The notes under the pieces are model-generated. The model was given only the letters and a program-made list of their open reading frames with translations. It did not search any database and was not told the origin of the DNA. Source: Patescibacteria group bacterium (GTDB lineage Bacteria; Patescibacteriota; Microgenomatia; UBA1400; PJMF01). Taken from it: a stretch of 41,958 nt of DNA. Where the stretch lies: NCBI GenBank assembly GCA_018816385.1, contig JAHIVK010000023.1, positions 1 through 41,958 of the forward strand. Direction: 5' to 3'. This document shows, piece after piece, positions 23,526 to 32,235 of the stretch (its first letter is position 1; each line of letters starts with the position of its first letter). The position numbers and the translations under genes were made by a program.

Positions 23526-25148
23526 ATGTCATTTTTTAACAATCTATCTGGATTATTTAATACCACTGCCACCAAACCTGGTCAAAAACCTAAGTTCTCC
23601 AGTCCTCATCAAGGTAAACCTACCCCTCAAGCTCGACCTAAGTTTAAGACCGAACCCACAGTCCAACCAATTCGCCAACAAGCTCCTGCTCCTTTACCTA
23701 AACCCACCCCCCAACCTCCCATGGCAATTGTCAAGGAGGCTGAAGATATTATTAGAGAAGCTAGAGCTAAAGCTCGAGAAATCATTGTTGAAGCCAAAAG
23801 TGAAACTTTAACCATCAGATCAAGTGCCGAGGCTGATGCTCGCAAAGTTGGTCAAGCTATCGAAGAACAACAAAGAAATCTAGATAAGAAAATTGATCGA
23901 ATTGATTTTAAACTGGAACAAATTACGGGCAAGGAAGAAGCCCTTGATACCGAAAGAGAACGAGTCAACCAGGCTAAAGACAAAGTCCAAAAACTCAAAG
24001 ACCAACAAGTCAAAGAGTTAGAAAAAGTAGCTGGATTAACCAAAGATGAAGCCACCCAAAACTTATTGAGTCAGCTGGAAAAAACCATGACTCAACAAAT
24101 GGCTCAGTTAATCAAGCAAAAAGAAGAAGAAGCCTTGGCCTCGGCCGAAGAAAAAACCCGAGAAATTTTAATCGATGCCATGCTTCACGGAGCGACTGAT
24201 TACGTGGCCGAGTACACAGTTTCTGTCATCACTTTACCTAACGAAGAAACCAAAGGTAAAATTATTGGCAAGGCTGGTCGCAATATTCATGCCTTTGAAA
24301 AAGAAACGGGAGTTGATGTTGATCTTGACGTATCACCCACGGAAGTGAGAATTTCTAGCTACGACCCCATCAGAAGAGAAGTTGCCAGAATTTCTCTGGA
24401 GAGATTGATTAAAGATGGCCGAATTCAACCCGCTAGAATTGAAGAAGTGGTGGCCAAAGCTCAAACCGAGATCGACAAAACCGTCTTTGAAGCTGGTAAA
24501 CAATTGTGTCATAGTTTGGATATCTACAATCTGCCGATTGATCTGATTAAGCTGGTGGGTAAATTTAAGTACCGATATTCATATGGTCAGAACTTGATTG
24601 CTCACACTCTGGAAGAAACCCAAATTGCTATTAAGTTGGCCAGTGAGTTTGGGGTTGATGTGCACACAGTTAAACTGGGTTGTCTGCTACATGATATTGG
24701 TAAAGTGGCAGAAGAAGATGAAGGTAGTCATGTTGAACTGGGAGTTAAGATTGCCAAGCGTTTCAATCTGCCTCAAGCCGTAATTGACTGCATCGCCCAA
24801 CATCATGAAGATGAGTCCTTCTCTGGACCAGAGCAAATGTTGGTCTATATAGCAGATGCCATTTCTGGTGCCAGACCGGGAGCTCGCTACGAAAATTATG
24901 ATGAATACGTCAAGCGACTGACACAAATTGAAGAGCTTGCCAGTGCATATCCGGAAGTCAAACAGGCTTATGCGATTCAAGCTGGTCGAGAAGTTAGAGT
25001 CCTCCTTGAACCCGATCAATCCAAAGACGATGACGTCAAAGTTTTGAGCATTAAGATTCGTGATCAAATCAAAGATAAGGTCACTTATCCGGGTACAGTC
25101 ACGGTCACAGTCATGCGAGAAACCAGAGCTCAAGAAGTCGCTAAATAG
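23526..25148 (+). CDS. rny: Ribonuclease Y without a membrane anchor
   Basis: 540 aa endoribonuclease starting bulk mRNA decay. A long coiled coil (residues about 65-225) is followed by a KH domain with GKIIGKAGRNIHAFEKETGVD (quoted in part), then the HD domain with HTLEETQIA, LLHDIGKVAEE and QHHED. The usual N-terminal membrane helix of RNase Y is missing. Residues 1-65 are instead a Pro/Gln/Lys-rich tail (KPTPQARPKFKT...). The enzyme would thus be soluble or tethered by a partner. The start follows AAAGGA inside a hairpin. The structured leader upstream suggests autoregulation, as known for some RNase genes in other bacteria. Confidence 0.93.
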   Translation: MSFFNNLSGLFNTTATKPGQKPKFSSPHQGKPTPQARPKFKTEPTVQPIRQQAPAPLPKPTPQPPMAIVKEAEDIIREARAKAREIIVEAKSETLTIRSSAEADARKVGQAIEEQQRNLDKKIDRIDFKLEQITGKEEALDTERERVNQAKDKVQKLKDQQVKELEKVAGLTKDEATQNLLSQLEKTMTQQMAQLIKQKEEEALASAEEKTREILIDAMLHGATDYVAEYTVSVITLPNEETKGKIIGKAGRNIHAFEKETGVDVDLDVSPTEVRISSYDPIRREVARISLERLIKDGRIQPARIEEVVAKAQTEIDKTVFEAGKQLCHSLDIYNLPIDLIKLVGKFKYRYSYGQNLIAHTLEETQIAIKLASEFGVDVHTVKLGCLLHDIGKVAEEDEGSHVELGVKIAKRFNLPQAVIDCIAQHHEDESFSGPEQMLVYIADAISGARPGARYENYDEYVKRLTQIEELASAYPEVKQAYAIQAGREVRVLLEPDQSKDDDVKVLSIKIRDQIKDKVTYPGTVTVTVMRETRAQEVAK

Positions 25149-25180
25149 ACCTAAATCGAAATAAAATAATTTTAGTTTAT

Positions 25181-25243
25181 AATAGACTTTCCGCGAAATA
25201 AAAAACAAGTTAATTATGTTAAAATTTTCGCAGAAAGTCTAAT
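25181..25243. repeat. Complete 63-bp copy of the dispersed repeat with inverted ends
   Basis: TAGACTTTCCGCGAAA at the left and TTTTCGCAGAAAGTCTA at the right pair over about 15 of 17 positions. The middle is AAAAAACAAGTTAATTATG. It fills the rny-secG gap and ends 6 nt before the secG ATG. This copy shows the element to be a small palindromic unit. Confidence 0.8.
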
Positions 25244-25249
25244 AAGCAT

Positions 25250-25462
25250 ATGAATCAAATTTGGCTGATTATTCAAGGAGTTCTGGCTGTGATCTTGGTG
25301 GCATTAATTTTACTTCAAGCTCAAGGTAGTGGTTTGGGTAGTACCTGGGGTGGTGGTGGCGAAACCTATCACACCAAACGAGGAGTGGAAAAAGTTGTTT
25401 TCTACCTGACTATAGTTGGAGTCATTACCTTCACTTTAGTCTCGGTTTTAGCTCTAATTTAA
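25250..25462 (+). CDS. secG: Preprotein translocase subunit SecG
   Basis: 70 aa. Two membrane helices (about 5-24 and 48-68) flank the conserved LLQAQGSGLGSTWGGGGETYHTKRG loop (quoted family region), the SecG hallmark. It is a non-essential partner of SecYE that eases protein export. It lies between rny and an OppA-like gene, separated from both by dispersed repeats, so it may be transcribed with either or alone. Confidence 0.9.
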   Translation: MNQIWLIIQGVLAVILVALILLQAQGSGLGSTWGGGGETYHTKRGVEKVVFYLTIVGVITFTLVSVLALI

Positions 25463-25540
25463 TAGATCTGTTGCGAAATTAGAAACAAGTTAATAATAGA
25501 CTTGACTCGCAAAATAAAAAACGAGTTAATTATGTTAAGA
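25463..25540 (+). repeat. Two tandem copies of the dispersed repeat
   Basis: AATAGATCTGTTGCGAAATT then AGAAACAAGTTAA, followed directly by AATAGACTTGACTCGCAAAAT then AAAAAACGAGTTAATTATG, fill the secG-to-binding-protein gap. Confidence 0.75.
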
Positions 25541-25545
25541 TTTTA

Positions 25546-26952
25546 ATGCGCAAGCTCTACTGGTACATAACTGCCTATGTTCGAAAACACGGATTGATTT
25601 TCGTTTTATCCCTAGTGGGAGCAATTATTTTGTTTTCATTTTTTATTTCTTCTATTGCTCGCAATCTTGAAACAAAGAAATCCCATTACATTGGTATCGT
25701 TGGTAGTTTTACTCTGTCCAGTTTGCCAGAAATGATTCAGCATCAAATCAGTTCTGGATTAACTCAAATCAACGAAGATGGATCAGTGGCACCTCTCTTG
25801 GCAGAGCGGTGGACGATTGAGCAAGAAGGCACGGCTTATCGCTTCGTGCTAAAAAATAATTTGGTTTGGCAAGATGGTAAGCCCGTCAAACCAGAAGATG
25901 TAGTTTATCAACTCAAAGATATAGAAGTTATGGCCACCCCCCAAGATATTGTCTTTAAACTGCCCACGGCTTTTTCTCCTTTTCCCACCAAAGTTTTTCA
26001 GCCCGTTTTCCGTGAGGGAGAAATCAAAACCAAGTTTTTCTTTAAGCAACCAACCTTAATTGGCATTGGTCCATACAGAATTACAGACTATAAACAATCT
26101 AAAAGTCAAAAAATATCCGAGTTATCAGTTGGAAGCCCAGACGAACGTTTTGTCTACCGTTTCTATTTAACAGAACAGGATGCGGTCACAGCTTTTAAAA
26201 GAGGTGAAGTGGATATCTTACCAGAGTTAGCTCAACATCATGACATCATGGACTGGCAAAATGTTCAAGTCATCAATCAGCTCAACTACAATCAATATCT
26301 GGCCGTCTTTTTCAACCATCAGTATCCCATCTTTCAAAAAAACATCAGACAGGCTCTATCTTATGCCGTTCATAAACCCACCGATAATACCAGAGCAATT
26401 GGACCACTCAATCCCCTATCTTGGACATACTTAGCCGGAAGCAAATCTTACGACTATGATTTGGACCGGGCTATGGAACGGCTGATGGATGAGCTCCCCA
26501 GGTCTCCTCTGGAGTTTGATTTAACAACCACTACCCTGTTTGAAGCCGAAGCCAAGCAGATTCAGGCGGACTGGCAAAAATTGGGTCAACTGGCGACAGC
26601 CAAGTGCCAAGCTAGCAGTCAAATTAAAGAGAAAGGTTTGTGCCCCAATCTTCAGATTACGACTCGCCTCCACATCACCAACTTCCCAGACGTGTCCAAT
26701 TTTCAATTGTTGTTAATTGGTCAAGAAACATCTCCCGACCCAGACCAATATGAATTTTGGCATTCTAGTGAACCAAGTAACATGATTAGCTATAAAAACA
26801 CCCGCATTGACAATCTGCTGGAAAAGGGCCGCCAAACCTACGAAAAGCAAGCCCGCAAAGAAATCTACCAGGAGTTTCAACAGTTCTTGCTGGAAGACGC
26901 GCCGGCCATTTTCATCAAGTATCTGCCCAGCTACACGGTGGAAAGAAAGTAG
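25546..26952 (+). CDS. Membrane-anchored OppA/DppA-like solute-binding protein
   Basis: 468 aa. A basic N-terminus and one membrane helix (about 16-38) replace the usual lipoprotein signal. No lipobox cysteine is seen. The SBP_bac_5 fold is shown by ISSGLTQINEDGSVAPLLAERW, LVWQDGKPVKPEDVVYQLK, IGPYRI, IRQALSYAVHK and ATTTLFEAEAKQIQADWQKLG-like segments. It probably binds peptides outside the cell. No ABC permease or ATPase genes are next to it, so it may serve a transporter elsewhere or act in scavenging. At least seven codons of the N-terminal tail precede the helix. Confidence 0.85.
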   Translation: MRKLYWYITAYVRKHGLIFVLSLVGAIILFSFFISSIARNLETKKSHYIGIVGSFTLSSLPEMIQHQISSGLTQINEDGSVAPLLAERWTIEQEGTAYRFVLKNNLVWQDGKPVKPEDVVYQLKDIEVMATPQDIVFKLPTAFSPFPTKVFQPVFREGEIKTKFFFKQPTLIGIGPYRITDYKQSKSQKISELSVGSPDERFVYRFYLTEQDAVTAFKRGEVDILPELAQHHDIMDWQNVQVINQLNYNQYLAVFFNHQYPIFQKNIRQALSYAVHKPTDNTRAIGPLNPLSWTYLAGSKSYDYDLDRAMERLMDELPRSPLEFDLTTTTLFEAEAKQIQADWQKLGQLATAKCQASSQIKEKGLCPNLQITTRLHITNFPDVSNFQLLLIGQETSPDPDQYEFWHSSEPSNMISYKNTRIDNLLEKGRQTYEKQARKEIYQEFQQFLLEDAPAIFIKYLPSYTVERK

Positions 26953-26980
26953 CCAGAAAATAATTCAGTATTTTCCTAAA

Positions 26981-27391
26981 TTACTTCCATCCTTGTTGTT
27001 TTTTCCATTCTGCAACTTGATCGGCACTTAACCAATAAAATCCCTGATCTATCTGGTGTCCCAAGGGACCCTCATGACCTTCGACTCTAGGTTGTAAAAT
27101 CTTGCCAGCCACAAGGAGACGCCTGCAAATCTCCTCTCCCTTTGTTGGGTCCACATGCCAGTAGTTTTGTTTGTAACGTGCAATTACTTCATCCCATTCT
27201 TGAGGACTTCTCGCATAAGTGGAGCTAATTATTTGTATTACATCTTGTTCTTGCACCTCACCATCCATGATATCCCTGACACAAAAAGACAAGCTCAACC
27301 CAACAACCTGAGCATTGGATGGAGTTTCCTTACCATCTTCAAAACGTGAGGGTTTTTTTTCAGCATCTTTCAACATATTTGTTGTCCCCAT
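26981..27391 (-). CDS. Orphan protein of unknown function
   Basis: 136 aa, soluble (an internal Met at residue 6 could be the true start). SLSFCVRDIMDG begins a helical region, and SPQEWDEVIARYKQNYWHVDPTKGEEICRRLLVAGKI reads like a small winged-helix or helical fold. HQIDQGFYWLSADQVAEWKKQQ closes the protein. TGATATACT (27449-27441, minus) is its extended -10 box, leaving a leader of about 45 nt. It sits alone, convergent with the OppA-like gene. No family is recognised. Confidence 0.6.
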   Translation of the reverse strand: MGTTNMLKDAEKKPSRFEDGKETPSNAQVVGLSLSFCVRDIMDGEVQEQDVIQIISSTYARSPQEWDEVIARYKQNYWHVDPTKGEEICRRLLVAGKILQPRVEGHEGPLGHQIDQGFYWLSADQVAEWKKQQGWK

Positions 27392-27440
27392 TCTTTAATT
27401 ATTACTACTGTTTATATTACCTTCTTATTACGCCGTTTGT

Positions 27441-27449
27441 AGTATATCA
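27441..27449 (-). promoter_or_regulatory. Extended -10 promoter TGATATACT
   Basis: The minus strand reads TG-A-TATACT, the same word as at 2167-2175 and 41886-41894. No clear -35 is seen. Confidence 0.5.
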
Positions 27450-27517
27450 AACCTTCATAAAATATCTAGATTACATTCGGATGACTAATTAAAACCAAAA
27501 CAATTTTTTTGTCCATA

Positions 27518-28537
27518 TCACAATCTCCTAATTCTTTTCCGCAGTTTTTCAAACCACCACGTCACCCAATATCTTGGACTTAAGGGTATGTCGTGGGCCT
27601 TGATGTACTCAACCTCCTGGCCGCCAAAGCCCCGCTTAAACAGGGAAACGCCGGCAAAGCGATGATGGGGTTGATCCAACGGGACTACCCCCCAAAAATT
27701 GTAGCGAATACATCCTCTTAATCTGGCTTCCATCATAGCTCTCCATTGACAAGCGTAACTGCCAGGCAGGGAACGATTAGCATCGGTGGAAACTCCGTAG
27801 TGATAGACCGCTTCCTGGTTATAAAAAATCACAAAAGCTGAAGCTAGCAATTCCCCCTGGGCAGTTCTAGCGTGAATTAAGGCTACAGCCTGGCGACTGG
27901 CAAAAACCTGGAATTGATTGCGCAAAAACTCAAAACCAAAAGGTACAAAGCCATGTCTTTTAGCCAACTCCAATTGATGATCATAGAACTCTTGAATCTG
28001 ATCCACATCTGTGGTGACACTGGTCACAATTCCAAGTTGATCAGCCTTGCGAATGGCTGACCGATGGTTTTTGCGCATTTGAGCCAACAACTCTTCATCA
28101 CTTAAGTTTAAATCCAGTTGCAAAGTTAAGTCGGCAGTTAAGTGCATGGGGGACAGCATGGCGCCCATGGTTCCCAGTGTCTGGAGTTTATCCGGACTAG
28201 TGATGATCTGGGGCCGGAATCGAATAAACAGACAACCGTGAGTCCGACCCAATTCCTTCAATTGCTCAAATATTAATTTTAAAACTTCTTGATCTGGCCA
28301 CTTAACCAAAGGACCACCGGCCACTGCTAGATAGGCTCCGCGTTTGGCTGGCTCGAGGACTGCTTGAGCCAAACCCTTCGCTGATCCTTGTTCATCAAAG
28401 ACTGCCACTCGAAAAACCAACTTACCTAACGACTGGTGAAACTCGCCCCAAGCCCAGGACTGGAGAAAGTTGGCCTCCTCAAACTGGCCCACTAACTCTT
28501 CCCAATCGGCTTCTTGTTCGATCAGCTTAATTAACAT
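27518..28537 (-). CDS. FemABX-family peptidoglycan interpeptide-bridge aminoacyltransferase
   Basis: About 339 aa from the internal ATG at 28537 (MLIKLIEQEADWEELVGQ). The track's extra 12 residues start inside a dispersed repeat copy. Family blocks are NFLQSWAWGEFHQSLGK, KRGAYLAVAGGPLVKW, MRKNHRSAIRKADQLGI, and the C-terminal YHYGVSTDANRSLPGSYACQWRAM with YNFWGV and FAGVSLFKRGFGG. Such enzymes add amino acids from aminoacyl-tRNA to lipid II. It lies downstream of MurF-like and DegT genes on the same strand, after a 147-bp gap, supporting a role in peptidoglycan precursor tailoring. Confidence 0.9.
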   Translation of the reverse strand: MLIKLIEQEADWEELVGQFEEANFLQSWAWGEFHQSLGKLVFRVAVFDEQGSAKGLAQAVLEPAKRGAYLAVAGGPLVKWPDQEVLKLIFEQLKELGRTHGCLFIRFRPQIITSPDKLQTLGTMGAMLSPMHLTADLTLQLDLNLSDEELLAQMRKNHRSAIRKADQLGIVTSVTTDVDQIQEFYDHQLELAKRHGFVPFGFEFLRNQFQVFASRQAVALIHARTAQGELLASAFVIFYNQEAVYHYGVSTDANRSLPGSYACQWRAMMEARLRGCIRYNFWGVVPLDQPHHRFAGVSLFKRGFGGQEVEYIKAHDIPLSPRYWVTWWFEKLRKRIRRL

Positions 28538-28573
28538 ATTGTTTTTTAACGATAACGTGTCAAATCTATTCAT

Positions 28574-28609
28574 AATTAACTCGTTTCTTATTTCGCAATA
28601 AGTCTATTG
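28574..28609 (-). repeat. Best single copy of the dispersed 37-nt repeat
   Basis: The minus strand reads AATAGACTTATTGCGAAAT then AAGAAACGAGTTAATTATG. It lies between the DegT and FemX genes in the direction of transcription, so it is probably transcribed. Confidence 0.8.
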
Positions 28610-28684
28610 TTTTTCTCAAATCATTCTAGTTGCAGTCTATGTCAAATCCAAAACAGCATATCAGAAAAAAACCATCACAACTTC

Positions 28685-29896
28685 CTACTTGGCAGTAAAC
28701 TGGATAACCAATCGAGCAATCCGATCGGCATCAGCCAATTTTATACCTTGGTGAGTCGGTAAGTTAACGATCTGGTTTGCTAACAGTTCTGCTTGAGGGC
28801 AACTACCCGCCCTGTAACTTGTGGCATAACCCAAGTTACCACTATCAACTGGTGACCGATACCAACGATCAGCTACATAGATTTTATGTTGTTTTAACCA
28901 ATCTACTAATGAATCAGGTTCAGCGACTTTGATTGAAAAGCGCTGATTGGATCCTCGTTCGATATCATCACTAGAATGAAGAGAGATTTCTACCAATTGC
29001 TCCTGATAAACTCTGGCTATCTGGTGCCGATGAGTGACTTGATCTACCAGGTTATGCCATTGGCAAAGGACCAACCGAGCTAACTCCAGTGGCAATTGAG
29101 TAGCCCTTTTCAAAGGTGACCAAACTGGCGACTTCAGCCAACCTTGTTGTCTGCAAACTTTGAGAATCACCTGACCAATCAAAACTGGATGAGTAGCTCT
29201 AATCAAATTTGTTAAACTGGGATACCAAAGGTCTGTTTTTAAATTTGACCTGGGCACACTGCCTAATTGATCGTACAAAGTTTTTGCAGTTTTGATAGCC
29301 TCAGCGGATCTCACAACAACTGCCCCACCAGAAACTGCATCCACCATTTTGTCCCGGCCAAAAGATAGAACCACCGCATCAGCTAAACTACCCAAGGTTT
29401 GGCCAGATTCATCCACTCCACCTATGGCTTGGGCCAAGTCTTCCAAAACTAATAAGTTGTGATCACCACACCACTTAACTATATCATCAATTTTTGCTGG
29501 TACCCCTAAAGTGTGTTGCATCAAAACCAACTTAGCTTTTTTGGCTGACTTAAGCCCTCTTTCAAGTTCTACCACACTGGGATTAAGTTTGCCTGGAGCT
29601 AAATCCACAAAAATGGGTTCCGCTCCCACCCGAGTAATCGCCTCTTCAACCGCGTGGCAAGTAAAGGCTTGGGTTAAAACTTGATCTCCTCGGCCCACTC
29701 CCAAAGCCTTGAGAGCTAACCAAATAGCATCTCGACCTTTGTACGTTAAAAAGGCTTGACCGCCAAATTTATCCACCAGTTGTTCTCCTAAATCATGATC
29801 TGGCTGTCGATGAGATCCAAACCACTCTCTCACAGCCTGCCAAGCAAAACTCCATGAGTAATTGGAACCAAGACTGTTGAATATAGGTTTTTGCAT
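28685..29896 (-). CDS. DegT/DnrJ/EryC1-family PLP-dependent aminotransferase
   Basis: 403 aa. GRDAIWLALKALGVGRGDQVL and QAFTCHAVEEAI form the PLP-phosphate region. VLEDLAQAIGG carries the cofactor Asp (about 153), and LSFGRDKMVDAVSGG the PLP lysine (about 183). Members aminate keto-sugars or related carbonyls. The gene follows the MurF-like ligase by 8 nt in one operon, so the product may be an amino sugar or an unusual building block for the wall. The substrate is not deducible. The C-terminal half is shorter on motifs than sugar aminotransferases I know. Confidence 0.85.
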   Translation of the reverse strand: MQKPIFNSLGSNYSWSFAWQAVREWFGSHRQPDHDLGEQLVDKFGGQAFLTYKGRDAIWLALKALGVGRGDQVLTQAFTCHAVEEAITRVGAEPIFVDLAPGKLNPSVVELERGLKSAKKAKLVLMQHTLGVPAKIDDIVKWCGDHNLLVLEDLAQAIGGVDESGQTLGSLADAVVLSFGRDKMVDAVSGGAVVVRSAEAIKTAKTLYDQLGSVPRSNLKTDLWYPSLTNLIRATHPVLIGQVILKVCRQQGWLKSPVWSPLKRATQLPLELARLVLCQWHNLVDQVTHRHQIARVYQEQLVEISLHSSDDIERGSNQRFSIKVAEPDSLVDWLKQHKIYVADRWYRSPVDSGNLGYATSYRAGSCPQAELLANQIVNLPTHQGIKLADADRIARLVIQFTAK

Positions 29897-29904
29897 CAGG
29901 TTCT

Positions 29905-31419
29905 TTAAGCTAAATGTCTGGTCATCTGATCTATTTTAGGCTTTAACCAAGCTGGAATTCTACCCTCAACCACCAACATTGTACCCGCTTCCAACTCAGT
30001 CAGGAGTTTGATAATCTGTTGAGGTTGGCTGATTAATTTCTGATTAAACTGGGCTTTAAACTCGGTCTGGCCTGGCGTATCCAGATACATGACTTGATCA
30101 AAAACAGTTTTAGCCTGTTCAGCTAACTGTTCGTGAATTTGGCCTGTTTGATGACCCAAGTCAATAATGCCTGGAGTTAGCAGAATCTTTTTCAAAGCTG
30201 GGATGCGTTCTGCTAGTTGAATAGCACTAGCAAATCCTGCCGGATTACTGGTACCACCATCATCAATCAACAGATTGCCATCGGTTAAGAATTTAATTTG
30301 AATAAAATGAGCATCTGGCTGAAAATTCATGACTCTGACCCAGACTTTTTCTGATTTAACCCCATGTGTTAGAGCAACGGTCACTGCTCCAACTAAACCC
30401 AAAAGGTAATGTTCGCCCACTAATTTGGTTTTAATAATTTCACCATCCACCAAACACTCTAAAAAGCCTTGTTCCGTAATTCCAGCACTAGTGATTTTAA
30501 CTAAATGACTACCTTTTTTCGAAAAAGAAATTTGTTTTAAAGATCGATCGACCACTCCTATTTTGACTAATTTTTCGACTTCCGGTTGATCGGAGCTATA
30601 GAATACTACTCCATCATTGGGCAGAGCCGCCACTAACTCAGCTTTAGCTTTAATCAGATTTTCAACATTTCCAAATAAACCTAAGTGTTGAGGAGCAATA
30701 CCAGTAATAATGGCCTGTTGAGGCTTAATCCAACTGGCTAGCTGAGCAATCTCATTTTTAGCATAAGCTCCGTACTCAATAATGGCAATTTTTTGCCCTC
30801 GATAATCCTGACAAATTGACCGCGCTACTGAAAGTTTGGCATTGTATGAATCAGGCGTAGCATAAACTTGGGCTGGACCTCCCAGTAGATGAGTTAGTAA
30901 TTTTTTGGTACTGGTTTTACCAAACGAGCCAGTAATACCAATCACCAAAGGTTGGTGAGTATCAAAGATTTTTTTAGCCTGCCTCAGGTATGATTCGGTG
31001 GCCAACCAGTTAACTAAACTGGTTGGTAAAATGGCCAGTAGCACAAAGATGGGTAAAGTTAGATAAATACCCACCAACCAACCAATAACCTTAAGTAATA
31101 TCGATTGAAAAGAATCAGGTGCAAACCAATCCAGAATCAAAATGGGAGATAAAATTAAATAGACACTCATGATCAAGCCCAAGCTTAAGCCGGCAATCAA
31201 TAATACCCGAGGTGTCCACTTAGGTCGCTTCAAACCGGTGCGAGAAAAGTCAGATCTTTTGGGTAGCAGTCGCTTGAATTCGGCTTGACCATCCGGACTT
31301 TGAAAGAAAAGTTTTAGTCGGTCAAGCCGATACTCTTTCTGTTGAGCCAAACCCAACCACCTCAGCCATCTAATGCCAAAGCCACTGGTTAACAAAATGA
31401 TAAGCGAAAGTGTCTTCAT
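29905..31419 (-). CDS. MurF-like Mur ligase with N-terminal membrane domain
   Basis: 504 aa. Hydrophobic helices at about 1-20, 72-95 and 108-135 precede the ligase. The P-loop is ITGSFGKTSTKK (about 162-173). Then come YNAKLSVARSI, IIEYGAYAKNEI, ITGIAPQHLGLFG and the C-terminal LIDDGGTSNPAGF, corresponding to the DxYNANP segment of MurF. MurF adds D-Ala-D-Ala to the UDP-MurNAc peptide in the cytoplasm. A membrane-tethered version is unusual against classical MurF but fits CPR relatives I recall. It is coupled to an alpha/beta hydrolase (3 nt gap) and a DegT aminotransferase (8 nt gap). Confidence 0.85.
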   Translation of the reverse strand: MKTLSLIILLTSGFGIRWLRWLGLAQQKEYRLDRLKLFFQSPDGQAEFKRLLPKRSDFSRTGLKRPKWTPRVLLIAGLSLGLIMSVYLILSPILILDWFAPDSFQSILLKVIGWLVGIYLTLPIFVLLAILPTSLVNWLATESYLRQAKKIFDTHQPLVIGITGSFGKTSTKKLLTHLLGGPAQVYATPDSYNAKLSVARSICQDYRGQKIAIIEYGAYAKNEIAQLASWIKPQQAIITGIAPQHLGLFGNVENLIKAKAELVAALPNDGVVFYSSDQPEVEKLVKIGVVDRSLKQISFSKKGSHLVKITSAGITEQGFLECLVDGEIIKTKLVGEHYLLGLVGAVTVALTHGVKSEKVWVRVMNFQPDAHFIQIKFLTDGNLLIDDGGTSNPAGFASAIQLAERIPALKKILLTPGIIDLGHQTGQIHEQLAEQAKTVFDQVMYLDTPGQTEFKAQFNQKLISQPQQIIKLLTELEAGTMLVVEGRIPAWLKPKIDQMTRHLA

Positions 31420-31422
31420 AAA

Positions 31423-32136
31423 TTATTTGGCAAATATAAACTTGGCAACTCGGTCTGCTACCACTTGAGGATGAGTTAAGTGAGGCGAGTGACCTGCTTC
31501 ACCCACAACTGACCACTGATTACTAGGTATCAGTTGATGCATTTTTTGGCCTAACTTCAAAGGAGTAGTTTTGTCTACTTCACCCCAGATAATTAAAGTT
31601 GGCTGTTTGACTTTGGGCAGATCTGACCAAACTTCATCAGCCACGACTTTAGACATAGTTTTTTTAAGCAGGGGAGAAGCATGATAGTAATCTCCAACTC
31701 CAATGACTTTGTAAAACCCTCGTCGAACTAGATCAGAGCTGGTAATTCTGTGACCTAATTTTGCCAAGTACCCCAAGCCGTTTCTTTTAGTTTTGGCCAG
31801 CAGGCTCCAGTCTCTTAAGCCGGCGCTATCTATCAAGATGAGTTTTTGGACTCTGTCTGCATGAAGATTGGCTAACCGGATGGCTATCTGACCACCAAAT
31901 GAGTGACCCAACAAGATAACTGGCTGATGGGGTAACTGTTTTAACAACCACTGGACATAATCATTGACGCCCCAGACTTCTTCAAGTGAGGCAGATAAAC
32001 CGGGTATTTTCAAGAGTTTGCCTTCAATACCTTTTTCTTTGAGAGCTTTGATAAATTCAGCCCACATCTTGGTCTGCTGGCCATGCAAAGCCCAGCCATG
32101 AAGCATATAAATAACCACGTCAAATTTTTTAGACAT
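31423..32136 (-). CDS. Alpha/beta hydrolase
   Basis: 237 aa, cytoplasmic, single domain. The oxyanion motif is MLHGWALHG, the nucleophile elbow GHSFGG (Ser79), the acid probably the Asp in WGEVDKTTP, and the catalytic His is in GHSPHLTHP. It resembles BioH/MhpC-type hydrolases. It is first gene of the operon with the MurF-like and DegT genes, so an ester or amide linked to wall precursors may be its substrate, but this is inference. TATAAT lies 6 nt before the start codon, so the operon mRNA is probably leaderless. Confidence 0.88.
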   Translation of the reverse strand: MSKKFDVVIYMLHGWALHGQQTKMWAEFIKALKEKGIEGKLLKIPGLSASLEEVWGVNDYVQWLLKQLPHQPVILLGHSFGGQIAIRLANLHADRVQKLILIDSAGLRDWSLLAKTKRNGLGYLAKLGHRITSSDLVRRGFYKVIGVGDYYHASPLLKKTMSKVVADEVWSDLPKVKQPTLIIWGEVDKTTPLKLGQKMHQLIPSNQWSVVGEAGHSPHLTHPQVVADRVAKFIFAK

Positions 32137-32142
32137 GAAGTA

Positions 32143-32148
32143 ATTATA
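32143..32148 (-). promoter_or_regulatory. -10 box of the hydrolase-MurF-DegT operon
   Basis: TATAAT on the minus strand, 6 nt before the ATG at 32136. The -35 region is weak. It points to a leaderless transcript. Confidence 0.6.
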
Positions 32149-32222
32149 CAGAAATCAGAACGGGTCGGGATAATGAAATCTAAAGATCATTTTTTAATTA
32201 TTGTTTAAAACCAATGCTTGGG

Positions 32223-32228
32223 TATACT
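32223..32228 (+). promoter_or_regulatory. -10 box of the cyclophilin lipoprotein gene
   Basis: TATACT, preceded by TTGTTT at 16 nt spacing and followed after 7 nt by the ATG at 32236. The transcript should begin at or next to the start codon. Confidence 0.65.
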
Positions 32229-32235
32229 AAGCCCC

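Noticed and set aside
29905-32136. MurT/GatD amidation pair
   Set aside because: The ligase has the MurF-like C-terminal DDGGTSNPAG segment, and the partner is an alpha/beta hydrolase, not a glutamine amidotransferase.
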